Shown piece after piece: positions 8,545-17,236 of a stretch of DNA of 64,000 bases. This DNA is from Tepidimonas taiwanensis. Lineage in GTDB: Bacteria > Pseudomonadota > Gammaproteobacteria > Burkholderiales > Burkholderiaceae_C. The stretch spans positions 930,001-994,000 of the forward strand of contig NZ_CP083911.1 of NCBI RefSeq assembly GCF_020162115.1. Reading direction: 5' to 3'. Numbering within the stretch: position 1 is the stretch's first letter; each line of letters starts with the position of its first letter. The translations under genes and the position numbers were made by a program. The notes below the pieces were generated by a model. It had not been told where the DNA came from. It made no database searches and worked only from the letters and a program-made list of their open reading frames with translations.

Positions 8545-9185
8545 CGGCGCCCCTTGGCCTCGCGCCGGGCGTGATCGCACCACGCGGCCACGCGGCACTG
8601 CGCGCACTGCGGCGCCCGGGCGCGGCAGACGTAGCGCCCGTGCAGGATCAGCCAGTGGTGGGCGTCCTCGCGGTACCGTTCGGGTACGCGCTGCAGCAGC
8701 TTCTGCTCCACCTGCAGCGGCGTTTTGCCGGGCGCGAGGCCCGTACGGTTGGCCACGCGGAAGATGTGCGTGTCCACGGCGATCGTGGGCTCGCCAAATG
8801 CCACGTTGAGCACCACGTTGGCCGTCTTGCGGCCGACGCCCGGCAGCGCCTCCAGCGCCGCGCGGTCGCGCGGCACCTCGCCGCCGTGGCGCTCCAGCAG
8901 CAGCCGACACGTTTGCATCAGGTGGCGCGCCTTGCTACGGTACAGGCCGATCGTGCGGATATACGACTCCAGCCCCTCCGGACCCAGATCGAGGATCGCC
9001 TGGGGGGTGTTGGCCACCGGAAACAACCGCCGCGTGGCCTTGTTGACGCCGACGTCGGTGGCCTGGGCACTGAGCAGCACCGCCACGAGCAGCTCGAACA
9101 CGCTCGTATACTCCAACTCGGTCTGCGGATGGGGGCGTTCGGCCTGCAGGGTCGCAAAAAACGCTTCGATGTCGCGGGGTGTCAT
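8541..9185 (-). CDS. nth: endonuclease III
   Basis: A 214-residue DNA glycosylase/AP lyase of base-excision repair that removes oxidised pyrimidines. The helix-hairpin-helix with catalytic lysine is LPGVGRKTANVVLN, the catalytic aspartate lies in VDTHIFRVANR, and the 4Fe-4S cluster ligands form C-x6-C-x2-C-x5-C near the C-terminus. It is the first gene of the nth-aat-bpt operon, joined to aat by a 4-base overlap. The start is 54 bases from the divergent aminotransferase gene, so the two probably have back-to-back promoters. Confidence 0.97.
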   Translation of the reverse strand: MTPRDIEAFFATLQAERPHPQTELEYTSVFELLVAVLLSAQATDVGVNKATRRLFPVANTPQAILDLGPEGLESYIRTIGLYRSKARHLMQTCRLLLERHGGEVPRDRAALEALPGVGRKTANVVLNVAFGEPTIAVDTHIFRVANRTGLAPGKTPLQVEQKLLQRVPERYREDAHHWLILHGRYVCRARAPQCAQCRVAAWCDHARREAKGRR

Positions 9186-9239
9186 GGATCGTCAGGGCGG
9201 GCGCCGTCAGGGGCGTTCGCCCGCAATGGGGAATCGCGA

Positions 9240-10484
9240 ATGACGAATTTTGCCGCGGGCGCAGCGCAGCCCACATCGCCCGTGCGTTTGGCCGATCGGC
9301 TCAACAACGTCGAGACGTCGGCCATACGCGAACTCTTCAAGCTGTTGGGCAAGCCCGGCATCATCAGCTTTGCCGGGGGCTTCCCGGATGCCGCGCTGTT
9401 CGACGTCGAGGGCATCCGTGAGGCAGCGCTTGCGGCATTGGCCGCTCATCCCGGCGCCGCGCTGCAATACGGCGCCACCGAGGGGTTCGATCCGTTGCGC
9501 GAGCAATTGGCGGCCTTCATGGCCGCCAAAGGCGCGACGGGTGTGGCCCCCACCGATCTCATCGTCACCACCGGCAGCCAGCAGGCGCTGGATCTCATTG
9601 GCAAGACGCTCATCTCCCCCGGCGACAAGGTGATCGTCGAGGGGCCGACGTTCTTGGCCACGATCCAGTGCTTCAAGCTCTACGGCGCGGAGCTGATCAC
9701 CGTGCCCGTGGACGGGCAGGGGGCCGACGTCGACGCGCTGGAGCGCCTCATCGCCGAGCACCGGCCCAAGCTCGTGTACCTGATTCCCACGTTCGGCAAC
9801 CCCAGCGGGGCGACGATGTCGCGCGAGCGCCGCCGGCGGGTGCTGGAGCTGGCGGTGCAGACCCGCACGCTGATCGTGGAGGACGACCCGTACGGCGACC
9901 TGTACTTCGACGCCGCGCCGCCGCAGAGCCTGCTGGCGCTGAGCGCCGAGGTCCCTGGCAGCCGCGAGTGCCTCGTGCACTGTGGGAGCCTGTCCAAAGT
10001 GCTCTCGCCGGGGCTGCGCATTGGCTGGCTGGTGGCCCCGCCGCTGTTGCTGGCCAAGGCGACCATGTGCAAACAGTTCAGCGACGCGCACACCAGCACC
10101 TTCGCGCAAGCCACGGCGGCGCAGTACCTGGCGGCCGGGCGCATGCCGGCGACGCTCGCTCGCGTGCGCGCCATCTACGCGCAGCGTGCCGCGGCAATGG
10201 TGCAGGCGCTGCGCGACACGCTCGGCGCGGCCATCACCTTCGCGCCGCCGCAAGGGGGGCTGTTCGTGTGGGCGCGCCTCACCGGGGCCAACGGCCGCTG
10301 TGCCGACGGCGGCGTGTTGGCGCAGCGCGCCATCGAGCAGGGGGTGGCTTTCGTGCCGGGCGCGCCGTTCTTCGCCCGTGACCCCGACCCGGCGACGCTG
10401 CGGCTGAGCTTTGCCACCGTGGACGAAGACCGCATCCGTGAGGGCGTGCGGCGCTTGGGCGTGGCGCTGGCGGCGGCGCAGTGA
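9240..10484 (+). CDS. PLP-dependent class I/II aminotransferase
   Basis: A 414-residue fold-type I aminotransferase of the 2-aminoadipate/multi-substrate group (LysN- or MocR-related without a DNA-binding domain). The PLP site shows TTGSQQALDLIGK, FGNPSGATM, VEDDPYGDLYF and the lysine in CGSLSKVLSPGLRIGWL. The ATG at 9240 gives the typical N-terminus; the frame is open upstream across nth, but that is a shadow. The exact substrate cannot be told from sequence; branched or aromatic amino acids, or 2-aminoadipate, are all possible. Confidence 0.9.
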   Translation: MTNFAAGAAQPTSPVRLADRLNNVETSAIRELFKLLGKPGIISFAGGFPDAALFDVEGIREAALAALAAHPGAALQYGATEGFDPLREQLAAFMAAKGATGVAPTDLIVTTGSQQALDLIGKTLISPGDKVIVEGPTFLATIQCFKLYGAELITVPVDGQGADVDALERLIAEHRPKLVYLIPTFGNPSGATMSRERRRRVLELAVQTRTLIVEDDPYGDLYFDAAPPQSLLALSAEVPGSRECLVHCGSLSKVLSPGLRIGWLVAPPLLLAKATMCKQFSDAHTSTFAQATAAQYLAAGRMPATLARVRAIYAQRAAAMVQALRDTLGAAITFAPPQGGLFVWARLTGANGRCADGGVLAQRAIEQGVAFVPGAPFFARDPDPATLRLSFATVDEDRIREGVRRLGVALAAAQ

Positions 10485-10698
10485 TGCGTGGCTTTGAGGT
10501 TGTGGCGGAATACAAACGCTTGCGTGTAGAAACCGCCCCGGTAGACAGGACGCGTTGATCCCGGGGAAAGTGCGGTGGCGTCGGGGATGGGCGGATGGAG
10601 CGATGCTGCATGGTCTATCCGCTCGACGGGCTTTCCATGCGAGGCTTTTTCTTGAAGGGCTCATTTTTTGAGCCTATGCTCGTTCCATACTGGTGCGC
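10485..10698. other. intergenic region, hairpin only
   Basis: About 210 bases without a gene. It holds an A+T-rich hairpin, GGCTCA (10658-10663) with TGAGCC (10669-10674) around a T5 loop, just before the PcfJ-like/HIRAN gene. No confident promoter is seen. Confidence 0.4.
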
Positions 10699-12750
10699 AT
10701 GGAACGGGTTCTCAAGCTACCGAGCGCGTCGTCCGACCACGCCGTCACGCCGCCCCCTGCCGTGCAACAGCAGGGCGTGCGCGCCCGCCTTTGGGTGCCG
10801 GCCGACATGCTGTTCGTTCGCGAATCGGCACAGGCGTACGCTTGGCTGTGGTTGCTGCGGGCGGATGGCGCGTTGCGCGTCTGGCGGCTGCCGCGGGCAT
10901 CACTGGGGGAAGACGAGCGTCTGGTCGAGCTGGCCTGGCGCGCCGACGACGATCCGGTAAACGACACGTGGCGGCTGCCGCTGGCGCCGGTGGTACCGGT
11001 GCCGCGCTGGTCGGTCTCGTGGGGCCATCCGATGGCGCGTGCGGCACAGGCATTCGCGGCCGCGCTGGATGGCGCTGTGCTGGATACCTTGGGTGGGTTG
11101 GAGCAAGGCGGTGCCTATTTCGGCTGCGCGGAGAACTACAGCCGACTCGCTGTGCTGTCCCCCACGGTTCGGGCACATCGCTTACAGGCACTGGCCTTGT
11201 TCCCACCGCTGGTGGCCCCGTTGTTGTTGCTGTGTCCCGAGCGAGCGGAGGTGCTCGATCCGCCGTCTGCCGACGATCCGCCCCCGGGTTGGCATGCATC
11301 ACCCGAGGTGCTGGATGCCATCGATCGCGGGCGCGATCTCGTCGGCGCGCTGGCGCGCTACTGGGGCGTGACGCGCGGCGTGGTGCGCCTGCCGCTGATG
11401 CGTCAGCCGTGGCGCACGCTGCCGATTCCCCGGAAGTGGCTGTGGCTGCTGGACGCACTGCCGGCGCACGCCCGGCCCCGAACTGAAGCCGATTGGCAAG
11501 CGTGGGAGAGTCATCTGCGCGCGGTGCCCGTACGGTGGCGATCGCGGTCTGACGCGGATTGGGTGGCGAGAGGGCTCGGACCCGACCCTGCCGCGCTGTG
11601 GGGGGCCTTGCAGCAGCGCTGGCCACACTTGGGACTGGCGCTGCGCGATGCGTGGGATTTTTTGCGTGCGGCGCATGCGCACGCCGTGCAGCGTGGAGGT
11701 GTGTCGGTGCTGCCTGACGCGGGCGAGCTCGGGCTCGCATGGATGGCCCGTTGGGGGCTGCGGCGCTTGTTGGCGGCGTCACAGCGCTGGCACGAAACGC
11801 CCGTGGTCGACCGTTTCCAACCGCTGCCGCGCCCCGCAGACGAAACGGCATCGCTTGCCGCGGTCGAGCCGGTGATCGGGCACTGGCGGTCGGCACTGGG
11901 GGAGGCCGAGGAGCTCACCACCGCCGACGCGCTGCGGGCTGAAGGCGAGGCGATGCGGCACTGCGCCGCCGATTATTGGTCGGACTGCGCGTGGGAGGGG
12001 ATGCGGTTTTTTCGCTTGCAGGCGACGAATGGAGAGCGGGCGACCGCCAGCTTTGAACTCGACGCGGACGCCGAGCCGCCGCTTTACGAATGGCACGACT
12101 GTCGCGGACCGCGTAACGCGCCTGCCTGCGACACGATCCAGGCCCTGGCACAGCAGCTGGAGGAGGCGCTCAACGCCGAGGCGACAATGGCGGTCCGACG
12201 ACGGTTGGCACAAGCAGTGCGGGCACAGCGTAGCCAATCCCGTGCACTGGTTCCGCAACCGACGCCGGACCCCATCCGACCCCTGGATCGTCAGAGTGAG
12301 CAGGAGCTGCAAGGCGCGCTGGCTTTTTGGTCGGCGCACGCGCCTGCGGGCCCCGGGTTGGGCCGGCGGCTGCGCACGGCCGTTGCGGGGCTGCTCTATC
12401 GGCCGGGCCGCTACTGTCTGGCCCGCCTCGGGGTGGGCGACGCCGTGCGCCTGGTGCGCGAGCCGGACAATCCCCACGACCCGCTGGCCGTGCGCATCGA
12501 CTGGGGCGACGTGACGCTGGGTTATATCCCGCGGCGCGTCAATCGCGATGTGGCGGCGGCGCTCGACGCCGGTGTGCCGCTGCGCGCCTGGGTGGACGAC
12601 GTCGACCCGTCCCTGCCCGCACACGAACATGTCGCCATCGTGGTGGCGTGGCCGGAATCGACCGCGAGGGAGGGCGCGTCGTCGCGAGTGACGGTTCATG
12701 CACCGGCCGGGCGGACGGCGCCATCCCCGGTTGTACCCAACTCGCCGTAA
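10699..12750 (+). CDS. PcfJ-like domain and HIRAN domain protein
   Basis: A 683-residue protein of unknown function. Counting from a GTG two codons upstream, residues about 405-495 resemble the PcfJ-like domain found on conjugative plasmids and phages: GEAMRHCAADYW, a hydrophobic strand, TASFEL, and a CRGPRNAPA segment. Residues about 565-650 form a HIRAN domain (GLLYRPGRYCLARL, LVREPDNPHDPLAVRI, LGYIPRRVNRDVAAAL), a module that binds DNA ends or stalled forks when linked to helicases or nucleases. No helicase or nuclease motif is visible. The first 400 residues are Trp/Arg-rich and unrecognised. Its 3' end overlaps the opposite WYL gene by 55 bases. A role in plasmid, phage or DNA-damage handling is only an inference. 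Confidence 0.75.
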   Translation: MERVLKLPSASSDHAVTPPPAVQQQGVRARLWVPADMLFVRESAQAYAWLWLLRADGALRVWRLPRASLGEDERLVELAWRADDDPVNDTWRLPLAPVVPVPRWSVSWGHPMARAAQAFAAALDGAVLDTLGGLEQGGAYFGCAENYSRLAVLSPTVRAHRLQALALFPPLVAPLLLLCPERAEVLDPPSADDPPPGWHASPEVLDAIDRGRDLVGALARYWGVTRGVVRLPLMRQPWRTLPIPRKWLWLLDALPAHARPRTEADWQAWESHLRAVPVRWRSRSDADWVARGLGPDPAALWGALQQRWPHLGLALRDAWDFLRAAHAHAVQRGGVSVLPDAGELGLAWMARWGLRRLLAASQRWHETPVVDRFQPLPRPADETASLAAVEPVIGHWRSALGEAEELTTADALRAEGEAMRHCAADYWSDCAWEGMRFFRLQATNGERATASFELDADAEPPLYEWHDCRGPRNAPACDTIQALAQQLEEALNAEATMAVRRRLAQAVRAQRSQSRALVPQPTPDPIRPLDRQSEQELQGALAFWSAHAPAGPGLGRRLRTAVAGLLYRPGRYCLARLGVGDAVRLVREPDNPHDPLAVRIDWGDVTLGYIPRRVNRDVAAALDAGVPLRAWVDDVDPSLPAHEHVAIVVAWPESTAREGASSRVTVHAPAGRTAPSPVVPNSP

Positions 12751-13709
12751 GAGTGGACCATCTGCCGTATCTCCTCAGTCACGGCGATGCGCAGTGACGC
12801 GGGGGCCACCACCTCGACGTGTCGGCCGTGGCGCAGGATGTCCATCAACAGCTCGCGCGCATCGGCATAAGGGATGGTGAGCTCCCAGCCGCCACCGGGC
12901 AGGTCCCGCCCCTGTTGGTTGGGGTGCCAAATCTCGCTGCGCACCCAACGCGCCCGCTCGGGCGAAAAGCGCAGCACCGCGCGGCCCTTGGGTTTGCCGG
13001 CAAAAATGCCGTAGCTGCTTTCGTAGTGCGCCTGCAGGCGCGTCTGCGGGACCTCGCGGGCGCGTTGGCGCAGCGGGCGAGCCGCGCGGATGGTGTCCAG
13101 CGCAAAGCTGCGCAGTGCCTCCCGCCAGTGGCACCAGGCGTCCAAGTACCAGTTGTCGCGGTAGTGCACCAGGCGCTGTGGCGACACCACGCGCGTGTTG
13201 ACCTCGTCGCGCTCGCGGTTCCAGGCGTCGATTTCCAGCCGTTGGCGCTTCATGACGGCCAGTGCCACTTCCGTAAAACATTCGGGAGCGACGGGGCGGC
13301 GCGCCATCGACGCAATGCGCACGCGGCGCGCAACCTCTTGTGCAGGGTGGCCGCCGAGCTCCAACAGCGCCGACAAGCGCGCTTGCAGCGGCGCGATGTG
13401 GGCGCTCAAAATGCCGGGCTCCAACTCGGCCAGCAAGCGCTGCGCGGCCAGCAGTGCGTACAACTCGCCGCTCGAGAACCACAGCCCCGGCAGGGCATAC
13501 ACCGGGCCATCGTCAGCCGGGCCGAAGCGGTAGCCGCGCACCTGCCGGTCCCACACGATGGGGGCGTGCAGCCGCTCGCGCATGTACTCCAAGTCGCGCT
13601 TGAACGTGGCGCGCGAGACCTGCAGCGTCTCCAGAAAGACGCGCAGCGGCACGACGCGCCGCTCGTGCAGCAACTGGTCGATGCGGTAGAAGCGCTCGGT
13701 GCGGTTCAT
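12696..13709 (-). CDS. WYL domain transcriptional regulator (YafY/DeoR-like HTH)
   Basis: A 337-residue regulator. The N-terminal helix-turn-helix (MNRTERFYRIDQLLHERR, then FLETLQVSRATFKRDLEYM) is followed by the WYL ligand-sensing domain with the characteristic HYRDNWYLDAWCHWREALRS and a C-terminal WCX extension (GGWELTIPYADARELLMDIL). WYL proteins sense nucleic acid or nucleotide ligands and often govern defence or DNA-repair genes. It is convergent with the PcfJ-like/HIRAN gene and overlaps its end, suggesting a paired unit, but no direct evidence of control is seen. Confidence 0.88.
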   Translation of the reverse strand: MNRTERFYRIDQLLHERRVVPLRVFLETLQVSRATFKRDLEYMRERLHAPIVWDRQVRGYRFGPADDGPVYALPGLWFSSGELYALLAAQRLLAELEPGILSAHIAPLQARLSALLELGGHPAQEVARRVRIASMARRPVAPECFTEVALAVMKRQRLEIDAWNRERDEVNTRVVSPQRLVHYRDNWYLDAWCHWREALRSFALDTIRAARPLRQRAREVPQTRLQAHYESSYGIFAGKPKGRAVLRFSPERARWVRSEIWHPNQQGRDLPGGGWELTIPYADARELLMDILRHGRHVEVVAPASLRIAVTEEIRQMVHSYGELGTTGDGAVRPAGA

Positions 13710-14010
13710 CGTCGGGCCTCAGGCACGGGTAGCAAGCGAAAACGCGGGTGGTCGGGCGGTCGAGGCGTGCTTTCCGAACCCTGCAGCGCGGCATCGTACA
13801 CGCACGAGCGGGTTGGGGGCAGTCGGCCGGTAGGGCTGCAGCGACGCTGGTACGCACGCGCTGGCGGTGTCATGCAGACATGGCTGCGGCGGTCGCATCG
13901 CTCATGCCGAGCCGCAGGAGGGGTGAAGGATGCCACCCATCGGGCAGTGCCTTTGCGAGCGGTTCGGGTCGAGGAAGGAGGGGTGGCAGTTGGGCGCGTT
14001 GCCTGCTAAA
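13710..14010. other. gene-free stretch before the riboswitch
   Basis: About 300 bases between the divergent WYL gene and the cobalamin riboswitch. It should hold both promoters, but I see no convincing -35/-10 pair, repeat or coding frame in it. Confidence 0.4.
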
Positions 14011-14216
14011 CTGGTACTGCCAATGGGTTTCTCGCACGACAGCGAGAATGAAAAGGGAACGACAGGACGGTGTTTCGATGGGGCCTCCCAAAGAGCGCCG
14101 AAGCTGTGGCTGCCCCCGCAACTGTGATCGGCGAGCCTGACGCCGCTGCATGTCACTGGCCAGCGTGCCGGGAAGACAGGCGTAAGGTGATGACCCGAGA
14201 GCCAGGAGACCTGCCC
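14011..14216 (+). promoter_or_regulatory. cobalamin riboswitch
   Basis: The conserved core of the B12 aptamer is present in order: AAGGGAAC (14053-14060), the box GGCTGCCCCCGCAACTGTGA (14108-14127), CACTGG (14157-14162), GGGAAGACAGG (14170-14180), GATGACCCGAGAGCCAGGAGACCTGCC near the 3' end (14188-14215). The next gene on this strand is an acyl-CoA thioesterase, 140 bases on, not a cobalamin synthesis or transport gene. A hairpin that sequesters the ribosome site lies between. Confidence 0.95.
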
Positions 14217-14333
14217 ATGGGCGTGAAGTGTTGTGTCTGGGCGGGGTGTCCCGGAACAAGAACGATGCACGCGGCCTGCCATGCGCGGGCGGTGTTCGTG
14301 CAGCCTATGCTGCGCGCGTTCTGACGCGTCCCC

Positions 14334-14354
14334 CGCCTCCTGCGATAGGAGGTG
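14334..14354 (+). promoter_or_regulatory. hairpin sequestering the ribosome-binding site
   Basis: CCTCCT (14336-14341) pairs perfectly with AGGAGG (14347-14352) around the loop GCGAT; C14334-G14354 and a G-T wobble extend the stem to 8 bp. AGGAGG is the Shine-Dalgarno sequence of the ATG at 14357, so the stem would block translation. It is a plausible expression platform for the riboswitch upstream, although how the aptamer would free the site is not visible. Confidence 0.7.
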
Positions 14355-14356
14355 TG

Positions 14357-15169
14357 ATGTCAACTCTGTCACTGGCCGCGGGTGCTCGGTGTACTGTCAC
14401 CGAGCCCGGTGTCGCGGCGCAATCGGTCTTGACGGTGTTCGATCTGGTTTGGCCGCAGCAGTCCAACCACCACGGTACCTTGTTTGGTGGGGCGGCGCTG
14501 GCTATGCTCGATCGCTTGGCTTTCATCATGGGCAGCCGTGCGCTGCGGGGAACGGTGGTGACCGCGGCGGTGTCGCGGTTGGATTTTCGTGCCCCCATCC
14601 CGACAGGGCAACTCATCGAGTGTCGGGCCCGAGTGGGTCGGCGTGGCGGGCGATCAGCGCTGATCCACACCCGTTTGGTGACGGAGGATGCGCTCAGCGG
14701 CGAGCGCAACGTCTGCATCGTGGGTGACTTCACCATGGTGCGCCGCGCCGATAGCGAAGGGGCTGCGGCCGATGCTGCCCTTGCCACGGGCAGTGGGGTG
14801 GCTGACGTGGCCGAGGCGGATGGAGATGGCGCACCCGCTGCGGTGCGTGTGGCCGAAATTGTTTTTCCGGGGCATGCCAACCACCGCGGCATTTTGCACG
14901 GTGGAGCGGCCATGGAATGGATCGCGAAAGCGGGGTTTATCGCAGCGAGCCGACACCTGCGGCGCAGCGTCGTGCTTGCCAGCAGCGAGCGCTTGTGCTT
15001 TGTCGCACCGGCGCATGTGGGTGACGTTGTCGAGGTCGATGCTCGGGTTTGCGGTGTGGGGCGGCGCTCGGTGCGGGTCAGGGCGCGCATGTGGGCGGAG
15101 CACCCGGCTACCGGTCAGCGCCGCTTTTGCACCTCGGCCAACCTGGTGTATGTGGCCACGGATGATTGA
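14357..15169 (+). CDS. double hotdog-fold acyl-CoA thioesterase
   Basis: A 270-residue protein with two tandem hotdog domains. Domain one (about residues 18-130) has WPQQSNHHGTLFGGAALAMLD; domain two (about 160-268) has FPGHANHRGILHGGAAMEWI. Both carry the N-x(2)H-G-x-L-x-GG pattern of the YciA/BACH-type acyl-CoA hydrolases, which split fatty acyl-CoA into acid and CoA. The ATG at 14357 has a perfect AGGAGG, itself tied up in a hairpin behind a cobalamin riboswitch. The following GNAT gene overlaps its stop by 8 bases, so they are probably co-translated. The natural acyl chain is unknown. Confidence 0.85.
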   Translation: MSTLSLAAGARCTVTEPGVAAQSVLTVFDLVWPQQSNHHGTLFGGAALAMLDRLAFIMGSRALRGTVVTAAVSRLDFRAPIPTGQLIECRARVGRRGGRSALIHTRLVTEDALSGERNVCIVGDFTMVRRADSEGAAADAALATGSGVADVAEADGDGAPAAVRVAEIVFPGHANHRGILHGGAAMEWIAKAGFIAASRHLRRSVVLASSERLCFVAPAHVGDVVEVDARVCGVGRRSVRVRARMWAEHPATGQRRFCTSANLVYVATDD

Positions 15170-15713
15170 GATCGCCTGGCTGGGGCACCACCACACTGCC
15201 GCGTTGGGCATCCATTTGCTGGCGCTCGACAGCGACGACCGCTACGCGCGCTTTGGGCATCGGCTCACCGATACGGCCGTCTTGCGCTGGGTGCGCCGGA
15301 TCGACTGGCAGCGCGACGGCTGGATGGGGGCGTGGTGGGCGGCAGAGGACGCGCTGGTGGGGGCGTTGCAGCTCGCGCCGTTGCCGACGGAGACGGCGAC
15401 TGCTGGCACGGTGGAGGTTGCGATCACTGTGCTGCCGCTGCTGCGGCGACAGGGGCTGGCGACGCGATTGCTGGCCACGGCGCTGGTGGACGATCGGATG
15501 GCGCATTGCCGGCGGCTTTTGTTTCAACACGGGCATCCCGCCGTGTTCGCGCTCGCCAGGCGCTTGGGGATGTGTGCGCAGGTGGACGCTGCATCGGCAG
15601 CCGTATACCTCTCGGGGTGGTCACGGCAGGCGCTGACCGATCTCTTGGCCTCGATGGGGATGGGCGTGGTAACGGATACGGTCCCTCGCGGCACGGCGTG
15701 CCATCACGGATGA
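15162..15713 (+). CDS. GNAT family N-acetyltransferase-like protein
   Basis: A 183-residue protein. The central part fits the acetyl-CoA-binding motif A of GNAT enzymes: VEVAITVLPLLRRQGLATRLL, with R-R-Q-G-L-A at the pyrophosphate loop, then FALARRLGM as the late strand-helix. The substrate is unknown. The ATG lies inside the last codons of the thioesterase (8-base overlap), so the two form an operon under the cobalamin riboswitch. Acetylation and thioester hydrolysis may act on linked CoA metabolites, but this is only suggested by position. Confidence 0.72.
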   Translation: MIEIAWLGHHHTAALGIHLLALDSDDRYARFGHRLTDTAVLRWVRRIDWQRDGWMGAWWAAEDALVGALQLAPLPTETATAGTVEVAITVLPLLRRQGLATRLLATALVDDRMAHCRRLLFQHGHPAVFALARRLGMCAQVDAASAAVYLSGWSRQALTDLLASMGMGVVTDTVPRGTACHHG

Positions 15714-15996
15714 GGGGCACACTGGGCCGGGCGTCACCGCACACGCCTTGCATACGGTGTGCAGGTCACGACCGTGCGGGCTGCCCATGCAGGGCCTTCA
15801 TCAGGACGTGGCGTGACGGGCGTGCGGGATGGTCAGTCCACACAGGCTCGGTTTTTGCGCCACTGCCTCCCGCATACTGCCCAACCATCGGGGGCTGACC
15901 TAAGCAGCCTCCGGTGTGCCAACGACCACCGCGCCGGCCGCGACGGGCACCACGGTTTGCGTCCGCATGGTGGCGGATGTTTTGAAGGGGCGGATG
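15714..15996. other. intergenic stretch
   Basis: About 280 bases with no supported gene. It contains a small hairpin (GCACAC ... GTGTGC near 15742-15763) after the GNAT gene, without a T run. The reading frame of the next gene is open back to 15916, but its likely start is near 15997. Confidence 0.35.
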
Positions 15997-16908
15997 ATGA
16001 CCGATGTGGGCATGCAGCCATTTCCCTGGCGGCGCTTCCTGCGCCGGCGCTTTCCGGCGCACGCCGAGGGGTGGGTCTACGCGCAAGTGCCGCTGTGGTG
16101 GGTGGTGCTGCTGCTCGACCCGGCAGCGGATGCGACGGTGGATGTGTTTTACGCGCTGGCCTGCCTCATTGTGGCGGCAGGGATCGTGGGAGCGCTCGTC
16201 TTGCTGGCGGCGTTGTTACGCTTTCCGTGGGCGTTGCTGGTACCGCTGTGCCTCGCGTCGATGGGGGCGGAGGCGCTGTGGCGCAGGTGGGCCAAGCGGC
16301 CGTGGCAGCGAAAACCCACGCCGCGCCGCTGGTATCTATCGAATCTCGTGGCGCTGTGGCAGGGGTGGGATCGGTTCATTCGCCGACGGCCCTGGTATCG
16401 AAGACTGCAACGCAAGCTCGATGCACTCGCACCCGCAACACAACAACCTTGTCGTTGCCAAGGGCTGATCGTGTCCTCGAGGGATCAACCGGGGCCCACA
16501 GCGTTCGATTACGCTTGCGAACAGGCGGACAGCCACATGTGGCTTTGGTACGGCGTGGGATTCGTCGTGCTGTGGGTGGAGCTGACAAGCGTCGACGCGG
16601 CAGGCTGGCTCTGGGGCTTTGTCTTTGCGGTGCTGATGTATGGGCTGTTGTTTTTGACCCCTTTGCCGTTTCTTGCCGCGGCGATTCTGGGATTTTTCTC
16701 AGCCTGGCTAGTGGGCTTGGGTATGTCACCCCAGCAACGCGAGCAGGCGCGGTTGCGACGCGCGGCGTCTCTCGCTGCGCGCAAACCACCCCCACGGCAT
16801 GCGTCTGTGCGGCGCATCCCTCCCATCAAGCGTCAACCCGCGTCGAACTGGCTGCTGCCGCTGCTCGTTGGGCTGTGGATCGGCTCTGCCTGGGGGGACG
16901 ATGAATGA
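15997..16908 (+). CDS. predicted multi-pass membrane protein of unknown function
   Basis: About 303 residues, not recognised. Hydrophobic segments lie near WVVLLLDPAADA, IVAAGIVGALVLLAALL and WALLVPLCLAS, then after a basic cytoplasmic-looking stretch rich in Arg and Trp (RRRPWYRRLQRKLD) come WLWYGVGFVVLWVEL, WLWGFVFAVLMYGLLFL and AAAILGFFSAWLVGLG, with a last one (NWLLPLLVGLWIG) at the C-terminus. The ATG at 15997 is chosen for GAAGGGG six bases before it; ATGs at 15994 and 15916 are in frame. The small membrane gene after it overlaps as ATGA. It may belong to a mobile or secretion-type module, but I cannot support that. Confidence 0.6.
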   Translation: MTDVGMQPFPWRRFLRRRFPAHAEGWVYAQVPLWWVVLLLDPAADATVDVFYALACLIVAAGIVGALVLLAALLRFPWALLVPLCLASMGAEALWRRWAKRPWQRKPTPRRWYLSNLVALWQGWDRFIRRRPWYRRLQRKLDALAPATQQPCRCQGLIVSSRDQPGPTAFDYACEQADSHMWLWYGVGFVVLWVELTSVDAAGWLWGFVFAVLMYGLLFLTPLPFLAAAILGFFSAWLVGLGMSPQQREQARLRRAASLAARKPPPRHASVRRIPPIKRQPASNWLLPLLVGLWIGSAWGDDE

Positions 16909-17114
16909 GCGCTACGCCTGCGCAACCCAGCATGCTCGAAACTCTTTTTGCCTTTGTCTCCGCACACGCTTGGGCGCAGTGGCTTTTCGTAGCGTTTCTC
17001 TTTCTGCCGCCGATGGTGATCGTTCTGGTAACCGGACAGCGCGGTTTGGCCTCCTTGGCCACGGTGCTTGGTTGGTGGGCGTTAGTGCTCATGCTCGCCT
17101 TGGCGATGGTTTGA
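16905..17114 (+). CDS. small two-helix membrane protein
   Basis: A 69-residue protein with two predicted transmembrane helices (WAQWLFVAFLFLPPMVIVLV and LATVLGWWALVLMLALAMV) and no other motif. Its ATG overlaps the stop of the larger membrane protein by four bases, so they are translationally coupled and likely act together. Function unknown. Confidence 0.6.
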   Translation: MSATPAQPSMLETLFAFVSAHAWAQWLFVAFLFLPPMVIVLVTGQRGLASLATVLGWWALVLMLALAMV

Positions 17115-17236
17115 GCGCACGCGCCGTGGCAACTCAGGCGGTAAGCAGCAGCCAAGAATCTGGATCAGCCCATCGACCAAGCCACGCGCCGCGGCCATCA
17201 GCGGCCAGAGCAAAAACGTCAGGACGAGCGCGACGG

